Source: an uncultured Bacilli bacterium (GTDB lineage: Bacteria; Bacillota_I; Bacilli_A; RF39; UBA660). Taken from it: 22,825 nt of DNA. Below are positions 1 through 6,679 of the stretch, piece after piece (the stretch's first letter is position 1; every line of letters starts with the position of its first letter). The notes under the pieces are model-generated. The model saw only the letters and a list, made by a program, of their open reading frames with translations, was not told the DNA's origin and searched no databases. A program made the translations under genes and the position numbers. Where the stretch lies: positions 1-22,825 of the forward strand of contig CANRME010000008.1 in NCBI GenBank assembly GCA_947631655.1, written 5' to 3'.

Positions 1-43
1 CTTTTTTATGATATTCTTTTTTAATATTATTAGGATACATCAT
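1..43 (-). CDS. Partial CDS, 5' end only; possibly RecU Holliday junction resolvase
   Basis: Only the first 14 codons of a leftward gene are present, reading MMYPNNIKKEYHKK before the window ends. The start is ATG at 43 or 40; a GGTGG ribosome site lies at 51-55 on the - strand. The YPN...K..Y opening resembles the extreme N-terminus of Bacilli RecU, which usually begins with a similar basic stretch. RecU resolves Holliday junctions during recombination and repair. The assignment rests on very few residues and is tentative; that a gene starts here is more secure than its identity. Confidence 0.4.
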   Translation of the reverse strand, partial: MMYPNNIKKEYHKK

Positions 44-107
44 ATAAAAACCACCATCTTAATTATACTATAATTATCTTAATTTTTCACTATTAAAATC
101 TCTGTTT

Positions 108-128
108 ACAAAATATTACTTATTTTGT
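108..128. repeat. Perfect 8-5-8 inverted repeat in the intergenic region
   Basis: ACAAAATA at 108-115 and TATTTTGT at 121-128 are exact inverse complements around a 5-base spacer. The repeat sits between the divergent partial gene at the left edge and the small ORF at 186. It has no adjacent T-run suited to termination, so an operator is possible, but AT-rich DNA makes chance palindromes common. Confidence 0.35.
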
Positions 129-185
129 CGATATTATTTATTATTTTTATTAATTATTTTATACTAATAAAAAAGGAGAGATTAT

Positions 186-281
186 ATGATAAGAGTTGAT
201 ATATTTTTTGATAAATTAATTAAAGAAGTAGATAATGCTAGTTTACTCTTAAATAAAGAGGGGCTTAAAAATAAGAATTGA
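186..281 (+). CDS. Possible 31-residue small protein
   Basis: A short open frame reads MIRVDIFFDKLIKEVDNASL and continues for 11 more residues to a TGA stop. It is preceded by a good ribosome site (AAAGGAGAG, 172-180) six bases from the ATG. A TATACT element lies just upstream (about 162-167). The residue mix (amphipathic, charged) is protein-like, but at this length it may be a chance frame. It is not in frame with the gene at 335. No family recognised. Confidence 0.35.
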   Translation: MIRVDIFFDKLIKEVDNASLLLNKEGLKNKN

Positions 282-334
282 AAATTTATACTGGTTGTGA
301 TAGTATAATCTTTTATGAAACAAGGTGAATTAAG

Positions 335-766
335 ATGGACAATAATATTGGTATTGCATCTTTAATGGAAAGAAGAGAAGGAAAAATTGGTGGTCAAAAT
401 TATTTTTATTACACCAATTTAGGAGTAGTCATGGTTATGGAAACCCCTAAAGCTTATGGAAGATTTCGTATTCTTTCTGGGCCCTATTACGACAAAATAG
501 TTAATAAAAGTAATCGTTATGAAGAGGTTATGGTAACTAATTTTATGTCTTTTAAAACTTTAAGTGATATACATAGTACAACTAAAATAGATGAAATATT
601 AAAAATTATGGCAAGTTATCATAAAGAAGAGGGAAGATACTTTGTTTATAATTATGATAAAAATAGTTTTAAATCGATAAATGATGAAGATATTATACGT
701 CAAATAGAAGAGAATGCTAAAAACCAAAAATTACTTTTAGAATTAAAAGAAAAAGGTTGGCAATAA
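335..766 (+). CDS. Hypothetical protein, 143 aa
   Basis: I do not recognise this protein. It is soluble-looking: no signal peptide or membrane segment, and a C-terminal charged helix (about residues 115-143). The middle is mixed alpha/beta, with aromatic-rich stretches such as NYFYYTNLGVVMVME. The ATG at 335 has an AAGGTG ribosome site at 322-327 with normal spacing, and an in-frame TGA at 326-328 prevents any longer start. It converges on the HIT gene, with a hairpin between the two stops. Confidence 0.75.
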   Translation: MDNNIGIASLMERREGKIGGQNYFYYTNLGVVMVMETPKAYGRFRILSGPYYDKIVNKSNRYEEVMVTNFMSFKTLSDIHSTTKIDEILKIMASYHKEEGRYFVYNYDKNSFKSINDEDIIRQIEENAKNQKLLLELKEKGWQ

Positions 767-791
767 AAAACTGTTCTATTTTTTAGAACAG
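765..791 (-). terminator. Intrinsic terminator of the HIT gene
   Basis: CTGTTCTA (771-778) and TAGAACAG (784-791) form an 8-bp stem with a 5-base loop. Read on the - strand, the stem is followed by a run of T (complement of the A-run at 765-770). It overlaps the HIT stop codon and also separates it from the convergent gene ending at 766; on the + strand there is no good T-tract. Confidence 0.75.
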
Positions 792-1156
792 AAATCCATA
801 TATTTATTATAAGCTTCTTCTTGGGTATATTTAGGTTTATGACAAGGGAAATTTGGAAGAAGATGCATATGATAATGTTTTATTTCTTGGGCATCTAAAT
901 AATTTACTCTTAAACTAAAAGCTTTAGAATCAAAGCACTTTACTAATTCGGGTGTTAGTTTTTTGGCGACGTCCATAATATGAGCAAGTTCTTCATTAGG
1001 TAAGGACATAAAATCATCATAATGTTTCTTCGGAATAATTAAAGTATGACCATCACAAGTAGGATGCAAATCTAATAGAGCAATTACATTATCATCTTCA
1101 TATATCTTTTTACTAGGGATTTCGCCCTTTATAATTTTACAAAATACACAATCCAT
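776..1156 (-). CDS. HIT-family nucleotide hydrolase/transferase
   Basis: A 126-residue histidine-triad protein. The signature H94-Y-H96-M-H98-L-L is intact, providing the catalytic histidine and phosphate-binding residues. Further family marks are CVFCKII at the N-terminus (C3 and C6, a possible zinc pair), and a DGHTLIIPKKH segment at 35-45. Proteins of this branch hydrolyse nucleoside phosphoramidates, AMP-lysine or related adducts; the true substrate cannot be told from sequence. Length is usual for the family. It is the only complete - strand protein gene in the window and has its own promoter, so it is probably monocistronic. Family call is firm; finer naming (Hit/HinT versus other branches) is not. 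Confidence 0.93.
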   Translation of the reverse strand: MDCVFCKIIKGEIPSKKIYEDDNVIALLDLHPTCDGHTLIIPKKHYDDFMSLPNEELAHIMDVAKKLTPELVKCFDSKAFSLRVNYLDAQEIKHYHMHLLPNFPCHKPKYTQEEAYNKYMDFCSKK

Positions 1157-1173
1157 ATTATCACCAATTTAAT

Positions 1174-1201
1174 AATATAATTTTTTTTAATAGTTTGTCA
1201 A
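1174..1201 (-). promoter_or_regulatory. Sigma-A-type promoter for the HIT gene
   Basis: On the - strand, TTGACA (1196-1201) is followed after 16 bases by TATATT (1174-1179). A GGTGAT ribosome site lies at 1160-1165, just before the ATG at 1156. Position and spacing fit a housekeeping promoter. Confidence 0.7.
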
Positions 1202-1237
1202 ATACTTCTAATAATTCTTTATATTTTGGAGTTTTTA

Positions 1238-1246
1238 TGGTATTCT
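1238..1246 (+). promoter_or_regulatory. Extended -10 promoter for the gene at 1270
   Basis: TGGTATTCT contains TG-n before a TATTCT -10 box; no clear -35 is seen. The following bases through the ribosome site closely match those downstream of the tkt promoter at 8084. Confidence 0.5.
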
Positions 1247-1269
1247 TTTATTAAGAATAGGTGATTATC

Positions 1270-1914
1270 ATGAACTTAGACGACTTAATAAAAGAAAATA
1301 TGAAAAGTGCAAAGATGGATTATTTAGATGATATTTTTTTAGCAACTGAAGAAAGTCAAGGACTTAGAAATGCTGTCGGAGCTATTAAATTAGTTTTATT
1401 TAATGATTTAAGTGTCGTACCTGAAAATACAGACATTGGAGATAAGTATGAATTTATAAGTAGTAAGAGAGATGCTCGTGCTAAAGCTAAGTTATTACAA
1501 TTTCCGGATATGTTACATATTCTTTGTAAATATGCTTTATGTTCTTTTGGTAAAGAAAATATTCCTTTTAGTTTAGATGATGATTTTTTCTTAAAGGTAC
1601 GAAGTAGTAAATATTTAGAAGATGATATTACCGAAGAAAAAGCGGTTGAAATATTAAGCTATGCTTTACTTGATGATATATATGGGGGTTATATATTAGT
1701 AGCTAGTAATAAAACTATTAGAGAGTTAGTTCTAAATCATTTAATATTAGAAAGATATGTTAAAGATTTACGTGATGAACTAGATAGTTTTGATGGGATT
1801 ATTACTAATAAAGATATGGATGGTAATTTAAGAATAATGTATTTAGATACTTTCCAAAAATTAGATAATGTAATGTATGAAATAAAGATGAAAGATCCTA
1901 ATTATCGAAAATAA
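1270..1914 (+). CDS. Hypothetical acidic protein, 214 aa
   Basis: Not recognised. The protein is soluble, acidic, rich in Leu/Asp/Lys and predicted to be mostly helical, with no signal peptide or membrane segment. An open frame reaches a GTG at 1261, but that GTG lies inside the ribosome site (AGGTGA, about 1259-1264), so ATG at 1270 (MNLDDLIKEN) is the better start. The stop is followed by about 240 bp with no + strand gene. The next + strand gene has its own promoter, so this is probably a single-gene unit. Confidence 0.75.
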   Translation: MNLDDLIKENMKSAKMDYLDDIFLATEESQGLRNAVGAIKLVLFNDLSVVPENTDIGDKYEFISSKRDARAKAKLLQFPDMLHILCKYALCSFGKENIPFSLDDDFFLKVRSSKYLEDDITEEKAVEILSYALLDDIYGGYILVASNKTIRELVLNHLILERYVKDLRDELDSFDGIITNKDMDGNLRIMYLDTFQKLDNVMYEIKMKDPNYRK

Positions 1915-1956
1915 TTTTAGAAAATTGAATTTAGTAATTATAAAAAATTTAAGAAC

Positions 1957-2001
1957 AAAAAAGAAGTCAAGTACGAATATAACTTCGCAGTTGACTTCTA
2001 T
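1957..2001 (-). ncRNA. Possible ~45-nt hairpin RNA (promoter directly followed by terminator)
   Basis: On the - strand a promoter (2008-2037) would start transcription near 2001. The transcript would run straight into a hairpin formed by the complements of 1991-1999 and 1962-1970 (AGAAGTCAA / TTGACTTCT, nine pairs, with an inner CGAA/TTCG pair). A six-T run follows (complement of 1957-1962). The predicted product is essentially one hairpin. A second terminator-like hairpin facing the same way lies at 2051-2073 (AAGGAA...TTCCTT, then T-rich on the - strand). On the + strand neither hairpin has a T-tract. No reading frame fits. Existence of a stable RNA is inference. Confidence 0.35.
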
Positions 2002-2007
2002 AGCTAA

Positions 2008-2037
2008 AATATACTACTTATTTATACTTTATGTCAA
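2008..2037 (-). promoter_or_regulatory. Sigma-A-like promoter facing left
   Basis: On the - strand: consensus TTGACA (2032-2037), an 18-base spacer, then TATATT (2008-2013). No - strand protein gene lies downstream before the hairpin at 1962-1999. Confidence 0.5.
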
Positions 2038-2101
2038 TAGTTGCAACAAGAAAAAGGAATTATGAAGTTCCTTAAGGTAAAACAAAAATAATTTTAATTA
2101 T

Positions 2102-2130
2102 TTGCTGTTTTACTTTTGCTCTGATATAAT
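2102..2130 (+). promoter_or_regulatory. Promoter for the gene at 2155
   Basis: TTGCTG (2102-2107), 17-base spacer, TATAAT (2125-2130). The start codon follows 24 bases later with an AGGGAG ribosome site. Confidence 0.6.
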
Positions 2131-2154
2131 TTAGATAGTTAGGGAGATTGTTTT

Positions 2155-2499
2155 ATGAACGATTTATATGAAATGGGATTATCTACTGCCCAAATAAGAA
2201 CAGGAATATGTTTAGAAACCCTTAAATTAAGTATTAAAGAAAAAGCTAAAGCTGATAAAAAAATTAAACGAATAATAACAAATTCTACTTTAGAAGAAAT
2301 TAATAGTTATATTGAAAAATGGTGTATAAAAAAAGAAGGTAATGATGTTACTAAATATATAATTTATATGTTAGATGATTTAGTCTTTTTATGCCAAAAT
2401 GAATCATTAGTTTTAGAAATGGCAGAGTTTAATGATAAGTTAGTAACAAAATTTAATGAAAGTTTAAAATTGGCTAAGAAATCTTCATATATAGATTAA
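2155..2499 (+). CDS. Hypothetical helical protein, 114 aa
   Basis: Not recognised. The sequence is Lys/Glu/Leu-rich and probably all-helical, with no membrane segment or signal. The ribosome site TTAGGGAG precedes the ATG with 8-base spacing. It is bounded by a clear promoter upstream and an intrinsic terminator downstream, so it is a single-gene unit. The N-terminal half (LSTAQIRTGICLETLKLSIK) has no motif I can name. Confidence 0.72.
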   Translation: MNDLYEMGLSTAQIRTGICLETLKLSIKEKAKADKKIKRIITNSTLEEINSYIEKWCIKKEGNDVTKYIIYMLDDLVFLCQNESLVLEMAEFNDKLVTKFNESLKLAKKSSYID

Positions 2500-2524
2500 A
2501 GTAGGTATTAAAAAATATATTGTT

Positions 2525-2551
2525 GAAATAAGAAAACACTTATTTCTTTTT
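2525..2551 (+). terminator. Intrinsic terminator after the 114-aa gene
   Basis: GAAATAAG (2525-2532) pairs perfectly with CTTATTTC (2539-2546), followed by five T. Confidence 0.85.
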
Positions 2552-2585
2552 AATTGTAAAAATGTAAGTATCTCATAGTACGCCA

Positions 2586-2615
2586 TTGACTTTATATGCG
2601 TATGACGTATATAAT
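2586..2615 (+). promoter_or_regulatory. Promoter with candidate operator upstream of the DGR-type target gene
   Basis: TTGACT (2586-2591), 18-base spacer, TATAAT (2610-2615). Between and over the -10 box lies an imperfect inverted repeat, ATATGCG (2594-2600), TATGA, CGTATAT (2606-2612), with one mismatch in seven. That is a natural place for a repressor. A second, poorer promoter (TTGACA 2639-2644, TATAAT 2666-2671, 21-base spacer) lies closer to the gene. Confidence 0.45.
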
Positions 2616-2697
2616 TATAGTAGATTAGTAGATATTATTTGACAATGTTTTTATTCTATTATTACTATAATATTTTTTAAAAGGTAGGTATTTATGT

Positions 2698-4671
2698 ATG
2701 AAAGATCATTTAGTTAGAAATGTATTAATTGTTTCCATTATATTAATTGGTGTAGCTATTAGTATTGGTTTTTCTTTTGCTTATTTTACAGCTAAAATAG
2801 TTGGTAATGAAGATGCCGAATTAATGAAAGTAACTTCTGGTACTATGGAATTAACTTTTGTAGATAATAATGGTATAACTTTAGAAAAAGCAAAACCAGG
2901 TGATAAAAAGTATAAAACATTTTCAGTAGAAAATACAGGAACTTTAGATGATAATTATAATTACAATATAAAATTAGTAGTTACAAAAAATACCTTTGTA
3001 AAAAGAGATTTAAAATATATATTAGAAGAATGTAGTGATATTACTTGTAATACAATAAAAGAAGATGGAATAAAAGAAGAAGGATATATAAATACAGATA
3101 GTACCAAAAATGGAGAGATGTATTTAGCAGTAGGAATACCAAGACCAGAGCAAAAACAAATTCAATATTATAAATTAACAATAGATTTTCAAGAATTAAA
3201 TATGAATCAAAATGATAATAAAGAAGCAACATTTAATGGGAAAGTAAATGTAGATGCAGAAGAAGAAGCAGAATTATATGTTCAAGAAGCAAATGCACCA
3301 GAATTATATCAAGGGATGATCCCAGTATATTTTAAAGAAGGAAATATTTATATAGCAGATCCAGATAAAGATGATTGGTACAATTATGAAAATAATGAAT
3401 GGGGAAATGCAGTCTTAATAAATTATGCAGATGAAGCAACAAGAAACAAATTTTATGAAGGAGATAAATTAAAAGTAGATACTCAAGTTCAAGAAGAAGA
3501 CATTCTTCAAATGTATGTATGGATACCAAGATACAGATATAAATTATTTAATGTAGGATTAAATGGAACACCAAAACAAATAATCGAAATCGAATTTGAG
3601 AAAGGAACCGAAACAACCGGAAATGTAAGTTGTAAATATATCGATATGTTTAATGGAACAGTAAAAGAAGAATGTAAAAATGCGGAGAATGGAAACTGGT
3701 ATACCCATCCAGCATTTACATTTGGGGAGACAGAATTAAAAGGATTTTGGGTAGGTAAGTTTGAACCAAGTGACCCGGGAGATTCAACTGGTAGAAATGT
3801 AAATAATATAGGTGAAATAACCATACTACCTAATAAGACATCAATGGTATCTAAATCAGTAAGTACAATTTTTAATGCCGAACGAGATATTGAAAATAAA
3901 AATGCAACAAAGTATAATTTAAACTCTAATGAAATTGATACCCGAGTTATGAAAAACATAGAATGGGGAGCTGTGGCATATTTAACTCAAAGTGTATATG
4001 GAATATATAAAGATGAAAAAACATGCAATATATCTGATATGGGTTTTGATGAATGTGAAGTATGGATTAACAATACAGCACAAGGAACAGGAACTGATGG
4101 TACATATTCTTATGGTGGTACATATACAGGATGTGTAGCTAACTCCGTTAGCGAGGGGCCAAAATGGAATTTAGATAATACAGATGGAACTCAACCAGCA
4201 GAATGTGATGAAGAAAACAGATGGAATACTGGTGGAGTAAAAGCAAGTACAACAGGGAATATGTATGGTGTATATGATATGTCCGGTGGCGCTTGGGAAT
4301 ATGTAATGGGAGTTACTAAAACCCAAGATGGAAATGATATATATTATGCAAGTAGTGGATTTGCCAAAGCAACAATGCCGGATTCTAAATATTATGATTT
4401 ATATGATTTTAGTACTTCAAATACAACTCATGAAAGAGGACATTTAGGGGATTCTACTAGAGAGACATTAAAGACTTTCGGTAATCTTACTGGCAGCTGG
4501 AATTCAAACTACGCGTACTTTCCTAGTGTTCCTTCTGAGGGTACGTGGCCTTGGTTCTTACGCGGTGGTGGATACAACCATACCACTGCCGCAGGAGTCT
4601 TTGCCTTCCATTGGAACGGCGGTGGTACGAATGGGACGATATCGTTCCGCTCGGTGTTGTCCGCTGCTTAA
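2698..4671 (+). CDS. Large exported protein with TasA-like N-terminus and FGE/C-type-lectin-like C-terminus; probable DGR target
   Basis: A 657-residue protein. Residues 8-30 are a hydrophobic signal/anchor ending in FSFAYFTAK, resembling TasA/camelysin-type exported proteins. Residues 40-190 form a beta-rich segment like those families (KPGDKKYKTFSVENTGTL). A linker module at 200-240 (PELYQGMIPV, then WYNYENNEWGNAVL) and the YVWIPRYRY and GFWVGKFE motifs lead into a formylglycine-generating-enzyme/sulfatase-modifying-like domain (about 420-657), including YGVYDMSGGAWEY. Such domains adopt a C-type lectin fold. The last 60 residues, with WFLRGGGYN, AGVFAF and SFRSVL, match the tail of known DGR variable proteins in gut Firmicutes. 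Enzymatic sulfatase modification is unlikely; ligand or surface binding is the expected role. No terminator is seen directly after it. Start chosen at ATG 2698 after AAGGTAGG. Confidence 0.85.
   Translation: MKDHLVRNVLIVSIILIGVAISIGFSFAYFTAKIVGNEDAELMKVTSGTMELTFVDNNGITLEKAKPGDKKYKTFSVENTGTLDDNYNYNIKLVVTKNTFVKRDLKYILEECSDITCNTIKEDGIKEEGYINTDSTKNGEMYLAVGIPRPEQKQIQYYKLTIDFQELNMNQNDNKEATFNGKVNVDAEEEAELYVQEANAPELYQGMIPVYFKEGNIYIADPDKDDWYNYENNEWGNAVLINYADEATRNKFYEGDKLKVDTQVQEEDILQMYVWIPRYRYKLFNVGLNGTPKQIIEIEFEKGTETTGNVSCKYIDMFNGTVKEECKNAENGNWYTHPAFTFGETELKGFWVGKFEPSDPGDSTGRNVNNIGEITILPNKTSMVSKSVSTIFNAERDIENKNATKYNLNSNEIDTRVMKNIEWGAVAYLTQSVYGIYKDEKTCNISDMGFDECEVWINNTAQGTGTDGTYSYGGTYTGCVANSVSEGPKWNLDNTDGTQPAECDEENRWNTGGVKASTTGNMYGVYDMSGGAWEYVMGVTKTQDGNDIYYASSGFAKATMPDSKYYDLYDFSTSNTTHERGHLGDSTRETLKTFGNLTGSWNSNYAYFPSVPSEGTWPWFLRGGGYNHTTAAGVFAFHWNGGGTNGTISFRSVLSAA
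4489..4671 (+). other. Putative DGR variable region (VR)
   Basis: The final ~180 bp of the gene differ sharply from the rest. I count 90 G+C in the 170 bases 4501-4670 (about 53%) in an otherwise strongly AT-rich gene, with codons such as CGC, GCC and GTC that are rare elsewhere here. The encoded residues 598-657 end exactly at the gene's stop, as VRs do. Invariant-looking framework (WFLRGG, AGVFAF, SFRSVL) alternates with clusters of Asn, His, Thr, Ala, Gly and Tyr codons that A-to-N mutagenesis of AAC/AAT codons can give (for example 626-632, 638-647). The matching template repeat and reverse transcriptase were not found in this window, so the call depends on homology of pattern. Confidence 0.7.
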
Positions 4672-4693
4672 TATTTAAGATAAATAATAACTC

Positions 4694-4722
4694 TTGATTT
4701 AGTAAGAAAATAATGCTAGAAT
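4694..4722 (+). promoter_or_regulatory. Promoter of the T-box/serS operon
   Basis: TTGATT (4694-4699), 17-base spacer, TAGAAT (4717-4722), with TGC immediately before the -10 (extended -10). It would start the leader near 4729. Confidence 0.65.
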
Positions 4723-4728
4723 TAGTAC

Positions 4729-4945
4729 ATAAAGCGATATAAAAAAAGACTAGTAATAAGTTAAAGTAAATTTAGAGAGAGTTTATGTTGGTGGAAATTA
4801 AACAATTTATAACTTATGAATCTCCTTTTAAAGTAAGACCAATCATCTTCGGTTAAATACCGTTATCATTTAATTAAGTAAAAGTAAGGATGGCACCGCT
4901 ATTACTATTATTGCTCCTTTGTAATAATAGTAGTAGCGTTTTTTA
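4729..4945 (+). promoter_or_regulatory. T-box riboswitch, serine-specific
   Basis: A tRNA-sensing leader that controls transcription of the downstream serS operon. Visible parts: Stem I with AGTA on the 5' side (4752-4755), the AGAGAG and GTTGGTGGAAA distal elements (4774-4796), and pairing ATAAGTT (4756-4762) with AACTTAT (4811-4817). GAA is followed by the specifier TCT (4821-4823, serine; TCC in the next overlapping register is also serine). The conserved T-box AAGGATGGCACCGC lies at 4886-4899. The terminator stem is GCTATTACTATTATT (4898-4912) with its complement (4923-4937) and a T-run at 4939-4944. Uncharged tRNA-Ser should favour the antiterminator. Serine specificity agrees with serS downstream. 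Confidence 0.92.
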
Positions 4946-4957
4946 TAGGAGGAAAAA

Positions 4958-5221
4958 TTGGATAAATTAATTGAAGACCAGTATATTTATTTAACTAAAA
5001 ATAATTCGGGAACTTATGTATATGATGTATATTTACAAGGTAGTAATGAATTAATTGGATGTGTTTCTTATATGTATCGGGGAGAGTTTATGGAAAGTTT
5101 TGGACCATGTTATTTATATTTAAAACCTAAATATCAAAATTCTATTATTAAAAAAAGTATATTAAAACTAATGATTATTACATTAGAAAATGAACAACAA
5201 AAAACTAAGAAAGGAAGATAA
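4958..5221 (+). CDS. Small protein of unknown function in the serS operon, 87 aa
   Basis: Begins with TTG at 4958, seven bases or so after a strong AGGAGG (4947-4952), directly behind the T-box terminator. It ends two bases before the serS start, so the two are co-transcribed and serine-tRNA controlled. The sequence (YVYDVYLQGSNELIGCVSYM, then FGPCYLYLKPKYQ) loosely resembles the beta strands of small GNAT-like acetyltransferases, but it is half the usual length and I see no acetyl-CoA loop. A truncated or degenerate GNAT relative is one option; function is not assignable. Confidence 0.75.
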   Translation: MDKLIEDQYIYLTKNNSGTYVYDVYLQGSNELIGCVSYMYRGEFMESFGPCYLYLKPKYQNSIIKKSILKLMIITLENEQQKTKKGR

Positions 5222-5223
5222 TT

Positions 5224-6513
5224 ATGATAGATATTAAATTAATAAGAGAAAATAAAGATTTAGTAAAAGAAAATATTAAAAAAAAGTTTCAAGATGAAAA
5301 AATACCTTTAGTAGATGAGGTATATGATTTAGATGTAAAGGTAAGGGAACTTAAAAATAAGGGAGATAACTTACGGAGTGAAAAAAATAATGTAAGTAGT
5401 GAAATCGGGGCTTTGATGCGTGATAAAAACATTGAAGAAGCTAATAAAAAGAAAGAAAGAGTAGCAGAAATTAATAAGGAATTAGTAGATATTGAAGAAG
5501 AAGAGGATAAAATAAATGCAGAGATTAAACAAAAGATGATGATTATCCCTAATATTATTGATGATAGTGTTCCAATTGGTAAAGATGACTCTGAAAACGT
5601 CGAAGTAGAAAGATTTGGAGAACCTGTTGTTCCTAAATATGAAATACCATATCATGCTGATATTATTGCTTCATTTAATGGCTTAGATAAAGAAAGTGCG
5701 GGACGTACTTCTGGAGAGGGTTTCTACTATCTAATGGGCGACATTGCTCGTCTTCATGAAGCTATGCTTGCTTATGCTAGAGATTATATGATCGATCAAG
5801 GTTTTACTTATGCAATTCCGCCATTTATGATTCATGGAGATGTCGTAAATGGGGTTATGTCTTTTAAAGAAATGGAAGCTATGATGTATAAAATCGAAGG
5901 TGAAGATTTATACTTAATTGGTACTTCTGAACATTCTATGATCGGTAAATTTAAAGACCAAATTATTAAAAAGAGTGATTTACCTATTACGATGACTTCT
6001 TATTCTCCTTGTTTTAGAAAAGAAGGTGGGTCTCATGGTTTAGAAGAAAGAGGATTATATCGTGTTCACCAATTTGAAAAACAAGAAATGATAGTTATAT
6101 GTGATCCTAAAGACTCTATGGAATGGTATAATAAAATGTGGAAATTTAGTGTAGATATTTTTAGACACTTTAATATTCCGGTAAGACAATTAGAATGTTG
6201 TAGTGGCGATTTAGCCGATTTAAAAGTTAAATCTTGTGATATTGAAGCATGGAGTCCAAGACAACAAAAATACTTTGAAGTATGTTCTTGTTCTACTTTA
6301 GGAGATGCGCAAGCCAGACGCTTAGGTATTAGAGCAAAAGGAGAAGATGGAACTTACTATGTTCATACTTTAAACAATACAGTGGTTGCGACTCCTAGAG
6401 GTTTGATTGCTTTAATTGAAAACAACTATAATGAGGACGGAAGTATTACTGTTCCGGAAGTTTTAAGACCATATATGGGTGGAAAAGAAAAATTAGTTCC
6501 TATAAAAAAATGA
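5224..6513 (+). CDS. serS: Seryl-tRNA synthetase (SerRS)
   Basis: Charges tRNA-Ser (and tRNA-Sec where present) with serine in the cytosol. The 429-residue length is normal. Residues ~25-105 are the long antiparallel coiled-coil arm that grips the tRNA. The class II core follows: TSEHS (234-238) in the serine-binding loop, motif 2 FRKEGGSHGLEERGLYRVHQ (264-283), and motif 3 around VVATPRGLIALIEN (387-400) with Arg392. SPRQQKYFEVCSCSTLGDAQ is a further family block. It is the second gene after the serine T-box, consistent with tRNA-dependent antitermination. The stop is TGA, evidence that TGA is not read as Trp here. An intrinsic terminator follows. Confidence 0.97.
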   Translation: MIDIKLIRENKDLVKENIKKKFQDEKIPLVDEVYDLDVKVRELKNKGDNLRSEKNNVSSEIGALMRDKNIEEANKKKERVAEINKELVDIEEEEDKINAEIKQKMMIIPNIIDDSVPIGKDDSENVEVERFGEPVVPKYEIPYHADIIASFNGLDKESAGRTSGEGFYYLMGDIARLHEAMLAYARDYMIDQGFTYAIPPFMIHGDVVNGVMSFKEMEAMMYKIEGEDLYLIGTSEHSMIGKFKDQIIKKSDLPITMTSYSPCFRKEGGSHGLEERGLYRVHQFEKQEMIVICDPKDSMEWYNKMWKFSVDIFRHFNIPVRQLECCSGDLADLKVKSCDIEAWSPRQQKYFEVCSCSTLGDAQARRLGIRAKGEDGTYYVHTLNNTVVATPRGLIALIENNYNEDGSITVPEVLRPYMGGKEKLVPIKK

Positions 6514-6516
6514 GGT

Positions 6517-6550
6517 AAAGAGGTAAATTTTTAATCCTCTTTTCTTTTTA
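6517..6550 (+). terminator. Intrinsic terminator of the serS operon
   Basis: AAAGAGG (6517-6523) pairs with CCTCTTT (6536-6542), followed by TCTTTTT. Confidence 0.8.
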
Positions 6551-6563
6551 CTAAAAATACTTT

Positions 6564-6605
6564 ATTGTAAAAAAGTGGCAAAAGTGGCAAAAAAATTAAA
6601 TGGAG
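6564..6605 (+). repeat. GTGGCAAAA repeat, copy 1 (two units)
   Basis: The stretch starts ATTGTAAAAAAGTGGCAAAA, continues with a second GTGGCAAAA unit, and ends ATTAAATGGAG. Both ends match copy 2 at 6641-6673 exactly. It lies immediately upstream of the -35 box of the ATPase promoter. Confidence 0.8.
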
Positions 6606-6607
6606 TA

Positions 6608-6636
6608 TTGCTTAAATAAAAGTGATATGATATAAT
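6608..6636 (+). promoter_or_regulatory. Promoter of the AAA ATPase gene
   Basis: TTGCTT (6608-6613), 17-base spacer, TATAAT (6631-6636). The promoter is enclosed by repeat copies 1 and 2, an arrangement suggesting that something binds the repeats and controls it. Confidence 0.65.
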
Positions 6637-6640
6637 TCCT

Positions 6641-6673
6641 ATTGTAAAAAAGTGGCAAAAATATTAAATGGAG
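6641..6673 (+). repeat. GTGGCAAAA repeat, copy 2 (one unit)
   Basis: ATTGTAAAAAAGTGGCAAAA followed by ATATTAAATGGAG. It differs from copy 1 by lacking one GTGGCAAAA unit. It covers the transcription start region and runs into the ribosome site of the ATPase gene. Confidence 0.8.
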
Positions 6674-6679
6674 GTATAT

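Noticed and set aside
186..766. A single longer gene joining the small ORF at 186 to the gene at 335 by reading TGA as Trp.
   Set aside because: The two frames differ, a TAA follows in the first frame at 306-308, and TGA serves as a normal stop for serS and for the gene ending at 18904.
3041..3959. Several - strand open frames inside the large exported protein gene.
   Set aside because: They are low-complexity shadows of the + strand gene, without ribosome sites or protein-like composition.
6564..6673. CRISPR array formed by the GTGGCAAAA repeats.
   Set aside because: Units are short and A-rich, spacing is irregular, the region holds a promoter, and no cas genes are present.
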